Source: Hydrogenophaga sp. A37 (GTDB taxonomy: Bacteria > Pseudomonadota > Gammaproteobacteria > Burkholderiales > Burkholderiaceae_C). From it: a DNA stretch of 64,000 nt. Under the pieces are notes generated by a model that was not told the DNA's origin, made no database searches, and worked only from the letters and a program-made list of their open reading frames with translations. A program made the position numbers and the translations under genes. Each line of letters starts with the position of its first letter. The stretch's first letter is position 1. Location of the stretch: NCBI RefSeq assembly GCF_002001205.1, contig NZ_MUNZ01000101.1, positions 124,001 to 188,000 on the forward strand. Reading direction: 5' to 3'. Of this stretch, positions 37,474 to 50,687 are shown in pieces.

Positions 37474-37491
37474 TATGCCCCTGGGGGTATA
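37474..37491 (-). promoter_or_regulatory. CsoR/CstR-like palindrome upstream of sqr
   Basis: TATGCCCCTGGGGGTATA is a near-perfect palindrome (seven of nine positions in each arm) about 45 bp before the sqr start. It resembles the ATACCCCC/GGGGGTAT operators bound by CsoR-family tetramers. CstR and related members of that family sense persulfides and control sulfide oxidation genes. Confidence 0.6.
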
Positions 37492-37538
37492 TGGATTGAT
37501 ATTTGTCAACCCCGTGACCCGGACAAACCCTTGGCTGG

Positions 37539-38429
37539 TCAGAGCCCAATGGCGCGCAGATCGATCCCGCCGCTGGCCACTGGCGGGCACCAGAAATAAG
37601 CGCCCGTTTCGGGCTCGGTGAAACCAAACAGCGCGTCGACGATGCCGTCTTCGGCGCCGGACATGCGGCGCAACTGGGCCTCAAAAGCATCAAACGAGCA
37701 GCCAAAAGCGGCAAACACCAAGCCCCCTTCGTTGCCGTCTGCCCAGGGCATCGAGCGCCGCAGGACAAAGGCCTCTGGGTCGAAGTTCTCTTGTGCGGTG
37801 CGCTTCACATGGGACGATTCGGGCGCGTCGTCCAGTTCCTCGTTGCTGTCGCGTTCTCTGCCGATGGCGTGGTCCTGTTGCTGCCTGGACATGGCCTCGA
37901 AGCGACTCATGTGGTGGCGCCAGCGCTGCACCGCGACAAAGCTGCTGCCGGCCAGCAGCCCGGCGCTGCCTGGCAACACCGCGGCGGCCTCGGCGTTGGC
38001 GCCTTCGGGGTTTTCGGTGCCGTCCTGGTAGCCGGTCAGGTCTCTGCCATGGTTGTGGTTGAAGGCGTCGGTGATGTCCTGCACGTCGAACGCCGGTGCA
38101 ATCAAGGCCTCCAGGTGGCGGCTGCGGATCAGCAGCTCTCCGCGGTCGGTACCGCGCAGCCAGATGAGCAGGTCGGCGGGCGTGGCCGGGAGTTTGACGC
38201 GCGCACCGTCAACACCCCGAAAGCTCCTGAGGCCCGGGACCGTCGCATCCAGCTCGCGCACCAGCGATGCGCCCAGCCCCACGAGGGTGTGTTGGCCGTC
38301 GGACTGACCGGCCAGTCGGTGAAGCACGGCGCGCGGGTCTGCGCCGACGCGCAACTGGCAGGTGAGGTAGCGGCCCTGGGCAGGAACGGGTTCGAAGATG
38401 CCCGGTTGGGCGGTGGGCTCGGTGCTCAT
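37539..38429 (-). CDS. DyP-type peroxidase
   Basis: Heme peroxidase of the YfeX-like subgroup, 296 residues. Distal GxxDG motif is GYQDGTENP (Asp136); the proximal heme ligand is His207 in ESSHVKRT; the distal Arg lies in VLRRSMPWADG. No Tat or Sec signal, so cytoplasmic. No encapsulin gene or clear encapsulation tag is visible. It is in line with sqr on the minus strand but a 109-bp gap with the palindrome suggests separate transcription. Confidence 0.94.
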   Translation of the reverse strand: MSTEPTAQPGIFEPVPAQGRYLTCQLRVGADPRAVLHRLAGQSDGQHTLVGLGASLVRELDATVPGLRSFRGVDGARVKLPATPADLLIWLRGTDRGELLIRSRHLEALIAPAFDVQDITDAFNHNHGRDLTGYQDGTENPEGANAEAAAVLPGSAGLLAGSSFVAVQRWRHHMSRFEAMSRQQQDHAIGRERDSNEELDDAPESSHVKRTAQENFDPEAFVLRRSMPWADGNEGGLVFAAFGCSFDAFEAQLRRMSGAEDGIVDALFGFTEPETGAYFWCPPVASGGIDLRAIGL

Positions 38430-38534
38430 GCAGGTTCCTGATGGGTTCGGTGAACGGCCTGGCCCGGTGTGGTCAAGCCTGCTTCACGCCGAATCTATCA
38501 GTCCGTGACCACCTGCCGTGGCCCTCGCCGATCA

Positions 38535-39170
38535 TCAGGCCGCGGCTTCGAGCCCGTTCTGGAAATGCTCGTGCATGCGCTGCTGCGTGAGCGCGGCGTT
38601 GCGCGCAAGCAGGGCGGTCATGATGGCGCGGTGCTCGGCCAACGATTCTTCGATGCGACCTGTCTTGAACAGCGAGTTGTGGCGGTTGAGCTTCATGACC
38701 TTGCGCAGGTCGGCCACCATCTGTTCTCGCCAGCGGTTGTCGGCGATTTCGAGCACGCGCATGTGGAAGCGCTCGTTGATCGCGAAAAAGCGGTCGCGGT
38801 CGGGGAGGGCGGCTTCCAGTTCGGCGTGCAAGGCCTTGAGTTCAGCCAGTTCAGCGTCGCTGGCTCGCTGGGCCACCACGCCGGCGGCATCCGATTCGAG
38901 CAGAGCGAGCAGGTGGTAGACATCGGCCAGGTCCTTGTCGGACACTTCGGTCACGTAGGCGCCGCGGCGCACTTTCATGGTCACCAGGCCTTCGGCGGCC
39001 AGCACCTTGAGGGCTTCACGCAGGGGCGTGCGGCTGATGCCGTATTCCTCGGCAAGCTTGAGTTCGTCGATCCAGCTGCCGGGCTCCAACTCGCGCTTGA
39101 AGATGCGCTGGCGCAACAGTTCTGCGACTTCTTCGTACAGGGCGCGGGGGGCGAGCGACAAGGCAGACAT
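38535..39170 (-). CDS. GntR family regulator with FCD domain
   Basis: A 211-residue repressor-type regulator. The winged helix is LYEEVAELLRQRIFKRELEP with EYGISRTPLREALKVLAAEG; the C-terminal FCD domain has the metal-binding histidines (FFAINERFHMRVLEIAD, EHRAIMTALL). It is transcribed away from scpA across 140 bp that contain a palindrome, so it probably controls the propionyl-CoA/methylmalonyl-CoA operon and itself. Effector not known. Confidence 0.9.
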   Translation of the reverse strand: MSALSLAPRALYEEVAELLRQRIFKRELEPGSWIDELKLAEEYGISRTPLREALKVLAAEGLVTMKVRRGAYVTEVSDKDLADVYHLLALLESDAAGVVAQRASDAELAELKALHAELEAALPDRDRFFAINERFHMRVLEIADNRWREQMVADLRKVMKLNRHNSLFKTGRIEESLAEHRAIMTALLARNAALTQQRMHEHFQNGLEAAA

Positions 39171-39234
39171 GGGTTTACAGCGGACTCGATGGGCGTGTGA
39201 CGGAGTGTGATTGTAAGCGGGTTGGAATATTTTG

Positions 39235-39252
39235 CATCAATAATTATGAATG
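39235..39252. promoter_or_regulatory. Candidate GntR operator between the regulator and scpA
   Basis: CATCAATAATTATGAATG is palindromic at 14 of 18 positions with a perfect ATAATTAT centre, in the AT-rich middle of the divergent intergenic region. It overlaps the best -10 region for either direction. Confidence 0.45.
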
Positions 39253-39310
39253 ATATAAAATCGCCAACGCGAATTTGTTGTCCATTTGTAGCCCCACGCA
39301 CCCGCCCGCC

Positions 39311-41463
<2,153 letters not shown>

Positions 41464-41467
<4 letters not shown>

Positions 41468-42468
41468 CGCCTGCCGAGTTGCAGGCCGGTGTGCTGACCG
41501 GCGCAGGTGCCGTGCAGCGCCGCGCCATGGCCAAGGCCATCACGCTGCTCGAATCGACCCGCGCCGACCACCGCGCGCAGGGCGACGAACTGCTGACCGC
41601 GCTGCTGCCGCATACCGGCCGCAGTTTCCGGCTCGGCATCAGCGGCGTGCCGGGTGTGGGCAAGAGCACCTTCATCGAAGCGCTGGGCCTGTACCTGATC
41701 GGACAAGGCCACCGCGTGGCGGTGCTCACCATCGACCCCTCGTCCACTGTGTCGGGCGGTTCCATCCTCGGTGACAAGACCCGCATGGAGCACCTGAGCG
41801 TTCACGAGAAGGCTTACATCCGCCCCAGCCCGAGCAGCGGCACGCTGGGTGGTGTGGCCGAGAAGACACGCGAAGCCATGCTGGTCTGCGAGGCTGCGGG
41901 CTATGACATCGTGATGGTGGAAACCGTGGGCGTGGGCCAGAGCGAAACCGCCGTGGCCAACATGACCGACATGTTCTGCCTGCTTCAACTGCCCAACGCG
42001 GGCGACGACCTGCAGGCGATCAAGAAGGGCGTGATGGAACTGGCCGATCTGGTGGTCATCAACAAAGCCGACATCGACCCCGACGCTGCCACGCGCGCCC
42101 GTGCGCAGATCACCTCTTCACTGCGCCTGCTTGGCTTGCACGGACATCCCGAGCATGCCCACCACGATCACAAGATCTGGCACCCGCAGGTGATCCAGAT
42201 CAGCGCGCTGCACAACCAGGGCGTGGACAGCTTCTGGGCCGAGGTGTCGACCTTCCGCAATGTGCAGACCGCCAACGGCCGGCTCACGGCGCGCCGCCAG
42301 CACCAGGCCGGCGCCTGGATGTGGGAGCGCATCGACGCTGGCTTGAAACAACGCTTCCGTGATCACCCGCAGATTCGCGCGCGGCTCGATGACACCACCC
42401 GCCGGGTGCTGGCCGGCGAACTGCCGGCATCCACCGCAGCGCGCCAACTGCTCGAATTGTTTGACTGA
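41464..42468 (+). CDS. meaB: Methylmalonyl-CoA mutase-associated GTPase MeaB
   Basis: G3E-family GTPase chaperone that protects and loads cobalamin onto the mutase. 334 residues, starting at GTG 41464 within the scpA stop. P-loop GVPGVGKST near residue 61, switch/Walker B region ETVGVGQSE, and VINKAD as the G4 motif. The overlap with scpA fits the known physical partnership. Confidence 0.96.
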
Positions 42469-42497
42469 AGACGTACCGATTTTTCTGGAGAAAACGC

Positions 42498-44030
42498 ATG
42501 CAAGACATCCTGGAACAACTCGAAGAAAAGCGCGCCGCGGCGCGCCTGGGCGGCGGGCAAAAGCGCATCGACGCGCAGCACGCCAAGGGCAAGCTCACGG
42601 CGCGTGAGCGGCTGGAGGTGCTGCTCGACGAAGGCACATTTGAAGAGTGGGACATGTTTGTCGAGCACCGCTGCGTGGACTTCGGCATGCAGGACCAGAA
42701 AATTCCCGGCGATGGCGTGGTCACCGGCTACGGCATGATCAATGGCCGCCTGGTGTTCGTGTTCAGCCAGGACTTCACCGTGTTCGGCGGCGCGCTTTCC
42801 GAGGCGCATGCCGAGAAGATCTGCAAGATCATGGACCAGGCCATGAAGGTCGGCGCGCCGGTGATCGGCCTGAACGACTCGGGTGGCGCCCGCATCCAGG
42901 AAGGTGTGGCCTCGCTGGGTGGTTATGCCGACGTGTTTCAGCGCAACGTCATGGCCAGCGGCGTGGTGCCGCAGATCAGCATGATCATGGGCCCCTCGGC
43001 CGGTGGCGCGGTGTACTCACCCGCCATGACCGACTTCATCTTCATGGTCAAGGATTCGAGCTACATGTTCGTCACCGGCCCTGAGGTGGTGAAGACGGTG
43101 ACGCACGAAGAAGTGACCGCCGAAGAACTGGGCGGCGCGATCACGCACACCACCAAGAGCGGCGTGGCCGACTTGGCGTTCGAGAACGACGTGGAGGCGC
43201 TGCTGATGCTGCGCCGGCTCTACAACTACCTGCCGCTGAACAACCGCGAAAAGGCGCCGGTTCGCCCCAGCGGCGACCCGATCGACCGCATGGACCTGAG
43301 CCTGGACACGCTGGTGCCCGAGAACCCGAACAAGCCCTACGACATGAAGGAACTGATCGTCAAGACGGTGGACGACGGCGACTTCTTCGAGCTGCAGCCC
43401 GAGTACGCGAAGAACATCCTGATCGGCTTCGCGCGCATGGACGGCCAGACGGTCGGCATCGTGGCCAACCAGCCGTTGGTGCTGGCCGGTTGCCTGGACA
43501 TCAAGAGCTCCATCAAGGCCGCGCGCTTCGTGCGTTTCTGCGATGCCTTCAACATCCCGGTGATCACCTTCGTGGACGTGCCAGGCTTCATGCCCGGCAC
43601 GAGCCAGGAGTACGGCGGGATCATCAAACACGGCGCCAAGCTGCTCTACGCCTACGCCGAGTGCACCGTGCCAAAGATCACCGTGATCACGCGCAAGGCC
43701 TACGGCGGCGCGTATGACGTGATGGCCTCCAAGCACCTGCGCGGCGACGTCAATTTCGCCTGGCCCAACGCCGAGATCGCGGTGATGGGCGCCAAGGGCG
43801 CGGTGGAGATCATCTTCCGCGAAGAGAAGAAAGACCCGGCCAAACTGGCGGGGCGCGAGGCCGAATACAAGGCCCGCTTCGCCAACCCCTTCGTGGCCGG
43901 CGCGCGCGGCTTCATCGACGACGTGATCCTGCCGCACGAGACGCGCAAGCGCATCTGCCGTTCGCTGGTGATGCTCAAGGACAAGAAACTGGAAAACCCT
44001 TGGCGCAAGCACGGGAACATTCCGCTGTGA
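42498..44030 (+). CDS. pccB: Propionyl-CoA carboxylase beta chain
   Basis: Carboxyltransferase subunit converting propionyl-CoA to (S)-methylmalonyl-CoA. 510 residues of two crotonase-like halves: [60 protein letters not shown] in the N-half, and [20 protein letters not shown] and [18 protein letters not shown] in the C-half. CTGGAGAA precedes the ATG. A 319-bp gap filled with inverted repeats separates it from pccA. Confidence 0.97.
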   Translation: MQDILEQLEEKRAAARLGGGQKRIDAQHAKGKLTARERLEVLLDEGTFEEWDMFVEHRCVDFGMQDQKIPGDGVVTGYGMINGRLVFVFSQDFTVFGGALSEAHAEKICKIMDQAMKVGAPVIGLNDSGGARIQEGVASLGGYADVFQRNVMASGVVPQISMIMGPSAGGAVYSPAMTDFIFMVKDSSYMFVTGPEVVKTVTHEEVTAEELGGAITHTTKSGVADLAFENDVEALLMLRRLYNYLPLNNREKAPVRPSGDPIDRMDLSLDTLVPENPNKPYDMKELIVKTVDDGDFFELQPEYAKNILIGFARMDGQTVGIVANQPLVLAGCLDIKSSIKAARFVRFCDAFNIPVITFVDVPGFMPGTSQEYGGIIKHGAKLLYAYAECTVPKITVITRKAYGGAYDVMASKHLRGDVNFAWPNAEIAVMGAKGAVEIIFREEKKDPAKLAGREAEYKARFANPFVAGARGFIDDVILPHETRKRICRSLVMLKDKKLENPWRKHGNIPL

Positions 44031-44072
44031 TGTTTCATTCGGCTGCCGTTGTTTGTCGCCGGGCCGGCTCGT

Positions 44073-44146
44073 GTTGCTCGGGCGTTTTGCTCCGTGTCCC
44101 CCGCGCTTCGCGCTCCTCCTTTACCTGCGCAAAACGCCCGAGCAAC
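44073..44146. repeat. Long-armed hairpin repeat, copy 1 (pccB-pccA gap)
   Basis: A perfect 18-bp inverted repeat (GTTGCTCGGGCGTTTTGC, 44073-44090, and its complement 44129-44146) encloses a 38-nt core. Read on the minus strand the core contains GTAAAGGAGGAGC, a small palindrome GCGAAGCGC, and GGGGGACA. The same core occurs in copy 2 in the other orientation. Confidence 0.85.
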
Positions 44147-44197
44147 CCGATCCTCACGGACCTGTTTTCCCCAGCCCCTCATACCACCGACTTCGCA

Positions 44198-44295
44198 GCA
44201 AGGAGTGCGGCGTGTGTGTCGCAGCGAAGTAAAGGAGGAGCCGGCCGCAGGCCGGCGGGGGACATGAGCGGAGGCACACACGCCGCGCTCCTTGC
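44198..44295. repeat. Long-armed hairpin repeat, copy 2 (pccB-pccA gap)
   Basis: Arms 44198-44218 and 44275-44295 pair over 21 bp with one mismatch (left arm core GTGCGGCGTGTGTG). The core on the plus strand contains GTAAAGGAGGAGC, a larger palindrome CCGGCCGCAGGCCGG, and GGGGGACA. Thus the conserved core parts are shared with copy 1, while the arms and the central palindrome differ. The rest of the 44031-44349 gap holds no gene. Confidence 0.85.
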
Positions 44296-44349
44296 GGGCA
44301 CAGAAACAACAGCCAGCCACAACCACTGACTTTTGCACCGGAGAATTCC

Positions 44350-46394
<2,045 letters not shown>

Positions 46395-46398
<4 letters not shown>

Positions 46399-46886
46399 AG
46401 GGAACGCCAAGACCATTCAAGGTGCTGGGTGTCCAGCAGATTGCCATCGGCGGCCCCGACAAGCTGCGCTTGCAGACGCTGTGGGTGGACATGCTGGGTC
46501 TGGAGAAGACCGGCACGTTCCAGAGTGAACGCGAGAACGTGGACGAAGACATCTGCGCCATCGGCAGCGGCCCGTTCAAGGTCGAGGTCGACCTGATGCA
46601 GCCGATGGACCCCGAAAAGAAGCCGGCCGTCCACGCCACACCGCTGAACCACATCGGCCTGTGGATCGACGACCTACCGACCGCCGTCGAATGGCTCACG
46701 GCCCAAGGGGTGCGTTTCGCGCCCGGTGGCATCCGCAAGGGCGCTGCGGGCTACGACATCACCTTCCTGCATCCCAAGGCGAATGAAGCGTTTCCGATTG
46801 CCGGCGAAGGGGTGCTGATTGAACTGGTGCAGGCGCCACCCGAGGTGGTGAGCGCGTTTGCGACGCTGGCAGGCAGTCCGGCCTGA
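46395..46886 (+). CDS. mce: VOC family protein, probable methylmalonyl-CoA epimerase
   Basis: A 163-residue vicinal-oxygen-chelate protein with two beta-alpha-beta modules. Metal-ligand candidates are in VQQIAIGG..., [17 protein letters not shown] (His) and [10 protein letters not shown] (Glu). Epimerisation of (S)- to (R)-methylmalonyl-CoA is exactly the missing step between PccAB and ScpA, and the gene overlaps pccA by four bases. A canonical first-module histidine is not obvious (Gln in VQQIAI), so the assignment rests partly on context. Confidence 0.75.
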
Positions 46887-46910
46887 AAAATTGACGGTGC
46901 CGAGGAGACA

Positions 46911-46945
46911 GGCCCTGCGGGTTCACGCTCGCAGGGCCATTTTTT
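46911..46945 (+). terminator. Terminator after the propionate operon
   Basis: GGCCCTGCG pairs with CGCAGGGCC around GGTTCACGCT-type loop, followed by ATTTTTT. Confidence 0.9.
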
Positions 46946-47121
46946 CTGCCCGCTCGGTTTGCTTGCAGACCATTCAAGCCGGCGGGTTGGACGGCCCGGA
47001 TGGTGCCCAAAGCCATGGCATGGGCCGAAGCAGGCCTGCTTTTACGGTGTTGTTCAACGGACTCCTCCGCTCGGGGCTGGGTACGCTGGTGCCATACCGT
47101 TCAACCACGCAGGACGCCAAC

Positions 47122-47460
47122 ATGGAAACGATGCCCAAGCCCACCAGCGCCATGCAGGGTCCCGACCCGTTGGTGTCTCAGATTGCCCAGGGTGACCGCC
47201 GGTGGGCGCAACGCCAGCGTGTTTGGCGCGAAACTGAACCCGCCTTGCCCTGGCCCTTGGAGATGCTGGATGCGTTCAGCCTGCGCATGGCCAGCCACGG
47301 CATGTCCATCAGCCGGCCGTTGATGCTGAGCGACAAGCGCTATGCCTTGGAGCAGCTCGTCCACGCACAGACCCTGTGCGACGAGACCCTGCGCCTGATG
47401 TCGGTGCAACTGTTTCGCCACTTCGTCGAGCGACAGGCCGGCATCCCTTCGCTGCACTGA
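47122..47460 (+). CDS. Hypothetical protein
   Basis: A 112-residue protein from ATG 47122, with AGGA seven bases upstream. No signal peptide or membrane helix. It is helical and basic with several Arg/Gln stretches ([38 protein letters not shown]). I do not recognise the family. It lies alone between the propionate operon terminator and the chemoreceptor. Confidence 0.5.
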   Translation: METMPKPTSAMQGPDPLVSQIAQGDRRWAQRQRVWRETEPALPWPLEMLDAFSLRMASHGMSISRPLMLSDKRYALEQLVHAQTLCDETLRLMSVQLFRHFVERQAGIPSLH

Positions 47461-47546
47461 GTCGCCCGGCTTTGCGCCGAGGGCTCAAGTGCGACCCCGT
47501 TCGCGTCGATAGACGTTTGTCGCCTTCCTTCTGGAGCCACTTGCTC

Positions 47547-49865
47547 ATGTTCCGTTTTCAACCCATGTTGCTCGGTGTGTGGCTGATGCGCCGCCTGCGT
47601 CTGCCCGTCAAACTCGGTGTCCTGGCCAGTGTGCTGGTGGTGCCACTGGTGGTGGTGTGCGTGCTGCTGGTGCAGCGCATTGGCGCAGACATTGATTTCA
47701 CCGAGCGGGAGACGCAAGGTTCCCGCAACATCGCGCGCCTGGCCGACCTCGTCGCGGTGGTTCAGACGCACCGCGGTCAGACCCACATGCTGTTGTCGGG
47801 CAACGCCACCGTTCGCCCGGGACTCGACAAGACCCGCGCCGAGTTGCAAAGCGCGCTGTCGGCGGTGAGCGCCGAATTCAATGTGCGTCCGGATTTTGAG
47901 GTCGCCACCGAATGGAAAACGCTGGTCGGCCGGCTGGAGCAGCTCCCGGCGACCGAACGGTCACCGGCCCCGGATGCCTTCCAAACCCACACGGCCGTGA
48001 TCAACGACCTGCGCCGCCTCGTCTACACGATGGGCGAACGCTCCAGCCTCCTGTTTGATCCCGACCCCGCCAGCTACTTTCTGATGGACATGGTGGTCTC
48101 CCGCACGGTGCCCTGGAGCGAGTTGATCGGGCGTTTGCGGGGTCAGGGGGCCGGGCAACTGAGCTTGCCCCAGCCCGAACCCGAAGCGGTGGCCCGCTTG
48201 TGGTTGCAGCTGGACACCTTGCAGTCCGATGCACACGATTACCGCTTTGCGATGGGATTTTCGGAGCGGTACGGTCAGCACGGCCTGCAAGGCGAAGCCG
48301 CGTTGAAAGGCAGCGAGACGTTCGTTGAACAGGCACGTCGTGCGCTGGACCAGCCGGGCTCGGTGACGGGTCCCGCCTTTTTCGACGCCGGTACCGTCGC
48401 GATCAGCGCCGTGCGTGCCTACCAGACGGCGGTGCTGCAGCGGCTGGACAGCTTGCTGCTGAGCCGGTTGGAGGGATTGCGCACCCAGCGCCTGGTGGCT
48501 ATGGGCGTGGCGCTGCTGGGCCTGGCCGTGTTGCTGTACCTGGTCCTGTCCTTCTACCTGAGCTTCGTGATCGACTTCCGGCATGTGAGCAGCGTGATGG
48601 CACAGACGGCCAAAGGCAATCTGCGGTCCCACGTGCAGGTCCGGGGCAGCGATGAGCTGGCCGACCTGGCGGCGCAGCTGGAGAACATGATCGGCAACCT
48701 GTCGGGCATGGTGGCCCAGGTTCGCAGCAATTCGGCGTTGGTGGCCCATGCAGGCAAGAGCCTGGCAGCGGGCAACCGCGACCTGGCCGACCGCACCGAG
48801 CAGCAGGCGGCCAACCTGGAGCAGACCGCGGCCAGCGTGCAGGAGCTGTCCAGTACCGTGCACCAGAACGCCGAGACCGCCGGCAATTCCGACGCCCAGG
48901 CAGCGCGGGTGCGCGACGTGGCGGAAGCGGGCGCACAGGCCATGGTGCGTGCTGTGGAATCGGTCGATGGCATCCAGAAGAGCGCGCAGCAGATGAACGA
49001 GATCATCGGCGTGATCGACAGCCTGGCTTTCCAGACCAACATCCTGGCGTTGAACGCGGCGGTGGAAGCGGCGCGTGCGGGCGAGCAGGGCCGGGGCTTT
49101 GCCGTGGTGGCGAGCGAGGTTCGCAATCTGGCGCAGCGCTCGGCCGCGTCGTCGCGTGAAATCCGCGAACTGATCCAGGCCTCCGGGGCGCAGGTGACTG
49201 CCAGCGTGGCGCAGATGCGCGCAGCCGGCACCAACATGACCGAGATCGTCAACGGTGTGCGCGGCGTGGCGGCCAACATGTCGCTGATCTCGGCCGCCAG
49301 CGCCGAGCAGAGCAGCGGGCTGAGGGAGATCTCGACCGCCGTGGGTCAGCTGGACGAGATCACCCAGCGCAACGCCCAGATGGTGGAGCGCGCCGTGCAG
49401 CAGGCCACGCAACTGGAAGGGCGAGCAGCCACCTTGGCGCAGGCGGTGTCGTCCTTCATGCTGCAGCAGGGGGCGGCCGAGGAAGCCATGCAACTGGTGC
49501 AGCAGGCGTTGGACCTGAGGACTCGATCAGGTCGCGAAGGCTTTCTGCGCTCTCTTACGGACCCGGCCCAGGCGTTTCACGACCGCGACATGTACGTGTT
49601 TGCGCTGGACCGCCAGGGCGGCTACCGTGCTTTCGGTGGCCGGCCCGACAAGGTGGGCACCCGCGTGCAGGACATCCCCGGTGTGGACGGTGCATCGCTG
49701 CTGGAGGCCATCGTCGAGCAGGCCGAGATGGAGCCGGGTTGGGTGGAGTACGACATCACCAACCCGCAGAGCGGGATCGTCCAGACCAAGATGTCTTACG
49801 TGACCAAGGTGGACGACCTGTACGTGGGATGCGGTGTGTACAAGTCACTGAGCGTGGCGGCCTGA
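47547..49865 (+). CDS. Methyl-accepting chemotaxis protein with C-terminal cache-like domain
   Basis: A 772-residue chemoreceptor. TM1 is near residues 23-45, the periplasmic sensor about 46-314 is mostly helical, TM2 about 315-342, HAMP about 343-395, and the signalling hairpin about 400-640 contains the conserved tip [20 protein letters not shown] and [20 protein letters not shown]. After it comes an extra domain (about 650-772) with [40 protein letters not shown] and [13 protein letters not shown], which looks like a single Cache/PDC sensor placed in the cytoplasm. Start ATG at 47547 after TGGAG. No chemotaxis genes adjoin. Confidence 0.9.
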   Translation: MFRFQPMLLGVWLMRRLRLPVKLGVLASVLVVPLVVVCVLLVQRIGADIDFTERETQGSRNIARLADLVAVVQTHRGQTHMLLSGNATVRPGLDKTRAELQSALSAVSAEFNVRPDFEVATEWKTLVGRLEQLPATERSPAPDAFQTHTAVINDLRRLVYTMGERSSLLFDPDPASYFLMDMVVSRTVPWSELIGRLRGQGAGQLSLPQPEPEAVARLWLQLDTLQSDAHDYRFAMGFSERYGQHGLQGEAALKGSETFVEQARRALDQPGSVTGPAFFDAGTVAISAVRAYQTAVLQRLDSLLLSRLEGLRTQRLVAMGVALLGLAVLLYLVLSFYLSFVIDFRHVSSVMAQTAKGNLRSHVQVRGSDELADLAAQLENMIGNLSGMVAQVRSNSALVAHAGKSLAAGNRDLADRTEQQAANLEQTAASVQELSSTVHQNAETAGNSDAQAARVRDVAEAGAQAMVRAVESVDGIQKSAQQMNEIIGVIDSLAFQTNILALNAAVEAARAGEQGRGFAVVASEVRNLAQRSAASSREIRELIQASGAQVTASVAQMRAAGTNMTEIVNGVRGVAANMSLISAASAEQSSGLREISTAVGQLDEITQRNAQMVERAVQQATQLEGRAATLAQAVSSFMLQQGAAEEAMQLVQQALDLRTRSGREGFLRSLTDPAQAFHDRDMYVFALDRQGGYRAFGGRPDKVGTRVQDIPGVDGASLLEAIVEQAEMEPGWVEYDITNPQSGIVQTKMSYVTKVDDLYVGCGVYKSLSVAA

Positions 49866-49879
49866 CGGCGCCCGGTCTC

Positions 49880-49984
49880 ATACCGGTTTGCAATCAAAGC
49901 GATAACTGCGTTGCTTCGCCTTGCCGTGCTGTAGCACTGTCTGCGGCTTCGCGCCTTGTTCTCACTTTGATTGCAAACCCGTAT
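49880..49984. repeat. MITE-like inverted repeat between the chemoreceptor and rsxB
   Basis: Arms 49880-49899 (ATACCGGTTTGCAATCAAAG) and 49965-49984 are inverted copies with one mismatch in 20. The 65-nt interior has GTGCTGTAGCAC (49926-49937) at its centre and mirrored TTGCTTCGCC/GGCTTCGCG parts. The right arm runs into the stop codon of the minus-strand rsxB gene. Its interior is a sequence I recall as common in Comamonadaceae intergenic regions. It fills nearly the whole 118-bp gap and may act as a two-way terminator. Confidence 0.75.
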
Positions 49985-50640
49985 CAGGCCGCGTCCCGCT
50001 TGGCGCGGGCCCGGGCCAACGCCGCCTCGATCACCGCCCGCTTCTTGTCGAGCACGGCAGGGTCGGTGTGTTGTGAGTGGGCCGCCAGATCGGCCAGCTT
50101 CATACGGGCCTTGGCTTCCTGGCGTTGATCGTGTTCGAGCTGCTCGCGCGCCAGGCGCGCGGTGCGCTGCTGGTAGCGTTCGCGGCCTTGTGCCGCCTGG
50201 GCTGTGGTCCAGGCCTGCCAGCCGGTGCGTTCACCGCTCACCACTTCCAGTGAAATGCAGTCCACCGGGCAGACCGGCAGGCACAGCTCGCAGCCGGTGC
50301 AATAGGGCTCGATGACGGTGTGCATGAGCTTGTTGCTGCCGACGATGGCGTCGGTCGGGCAGGCCTTGATGCACAGCGTGCAGCCGATGCACCAGTCTTC
50401 GTCGATCACCGCCAAGGTCAGCGGGCCTTCGATGCCATGGGCGGGATGGAGCGGGGTGACAGGCTGGCCGGTGAGGGCCGCGAGCCGCGCAATGCCTTCC
50501 GCTCCACCGGGCGGGCACTGGTTGATGCCGGCCTCGCCAGCGGCGACGGCCTCAGCGTAGCGGGCGCAGTCTGGATAGCCGCAGCGCGTGCATTGGGTTT
50601 GCGGCAGGGCGGCGTCGATGCGCCGGGCGAGTTCGTTCAT
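49984..50640 (-). CDS. rsxB: RnfB/RsxB-like ferredoxin
   Basis: A 218-residue iron-sulfur protein of the electron-transport complex B family. The first cluster motif is [20 protein letters not shown]...CPPGG; two 4Fe-4S ferredoxin motifs follow, [18 protein letters not shown] and [16 protein letters not shown]. The C-terminal 80 residues are a basic helical extension. The N-terminal membrane helix of true RnfB is absent from this start (ATG at 50640), so it is a soluble version. No other rnf genes are near. Confidence 0.88.
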   Translation of the reverse strand: MNELARRIDAALPQTQCTRCGYPDCARYAEAVAAGEAGINQCPPGGAEGIARLAALTGQPVTPLHPAHGIEGPLTLAVIDEDWCIGCTLCIKACPTDAIVGSNKLMHTVIEPYCTGCELCLPVCPVDCISLEVVSGERTGWQAWTTAQAAQGRERYQQRTARLAREQLEHDQRQEAKARMKLADLAAHSQHTDPAVLDKKRAVIEAALARARAKRDAA

Positions 50641-50687
50641 GAAGGCCAATATACCGGGGAGCAGGGCGCTCCCCGTGGCCCGCTCCA

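Noticed and set aside
37539-38429. DyP peroxidase as encapsulin cargo
   Set aside because: No encapsulin gene nearby and the C-terminus lacks a clear targeting peptide after a flexible linker.
39171-39310. Cobalamin riboswitch before the B12-dependent mutase
   Set aside because: The gap is only 140 bp, AT-rich, and lacks a B12-box-like sequence.
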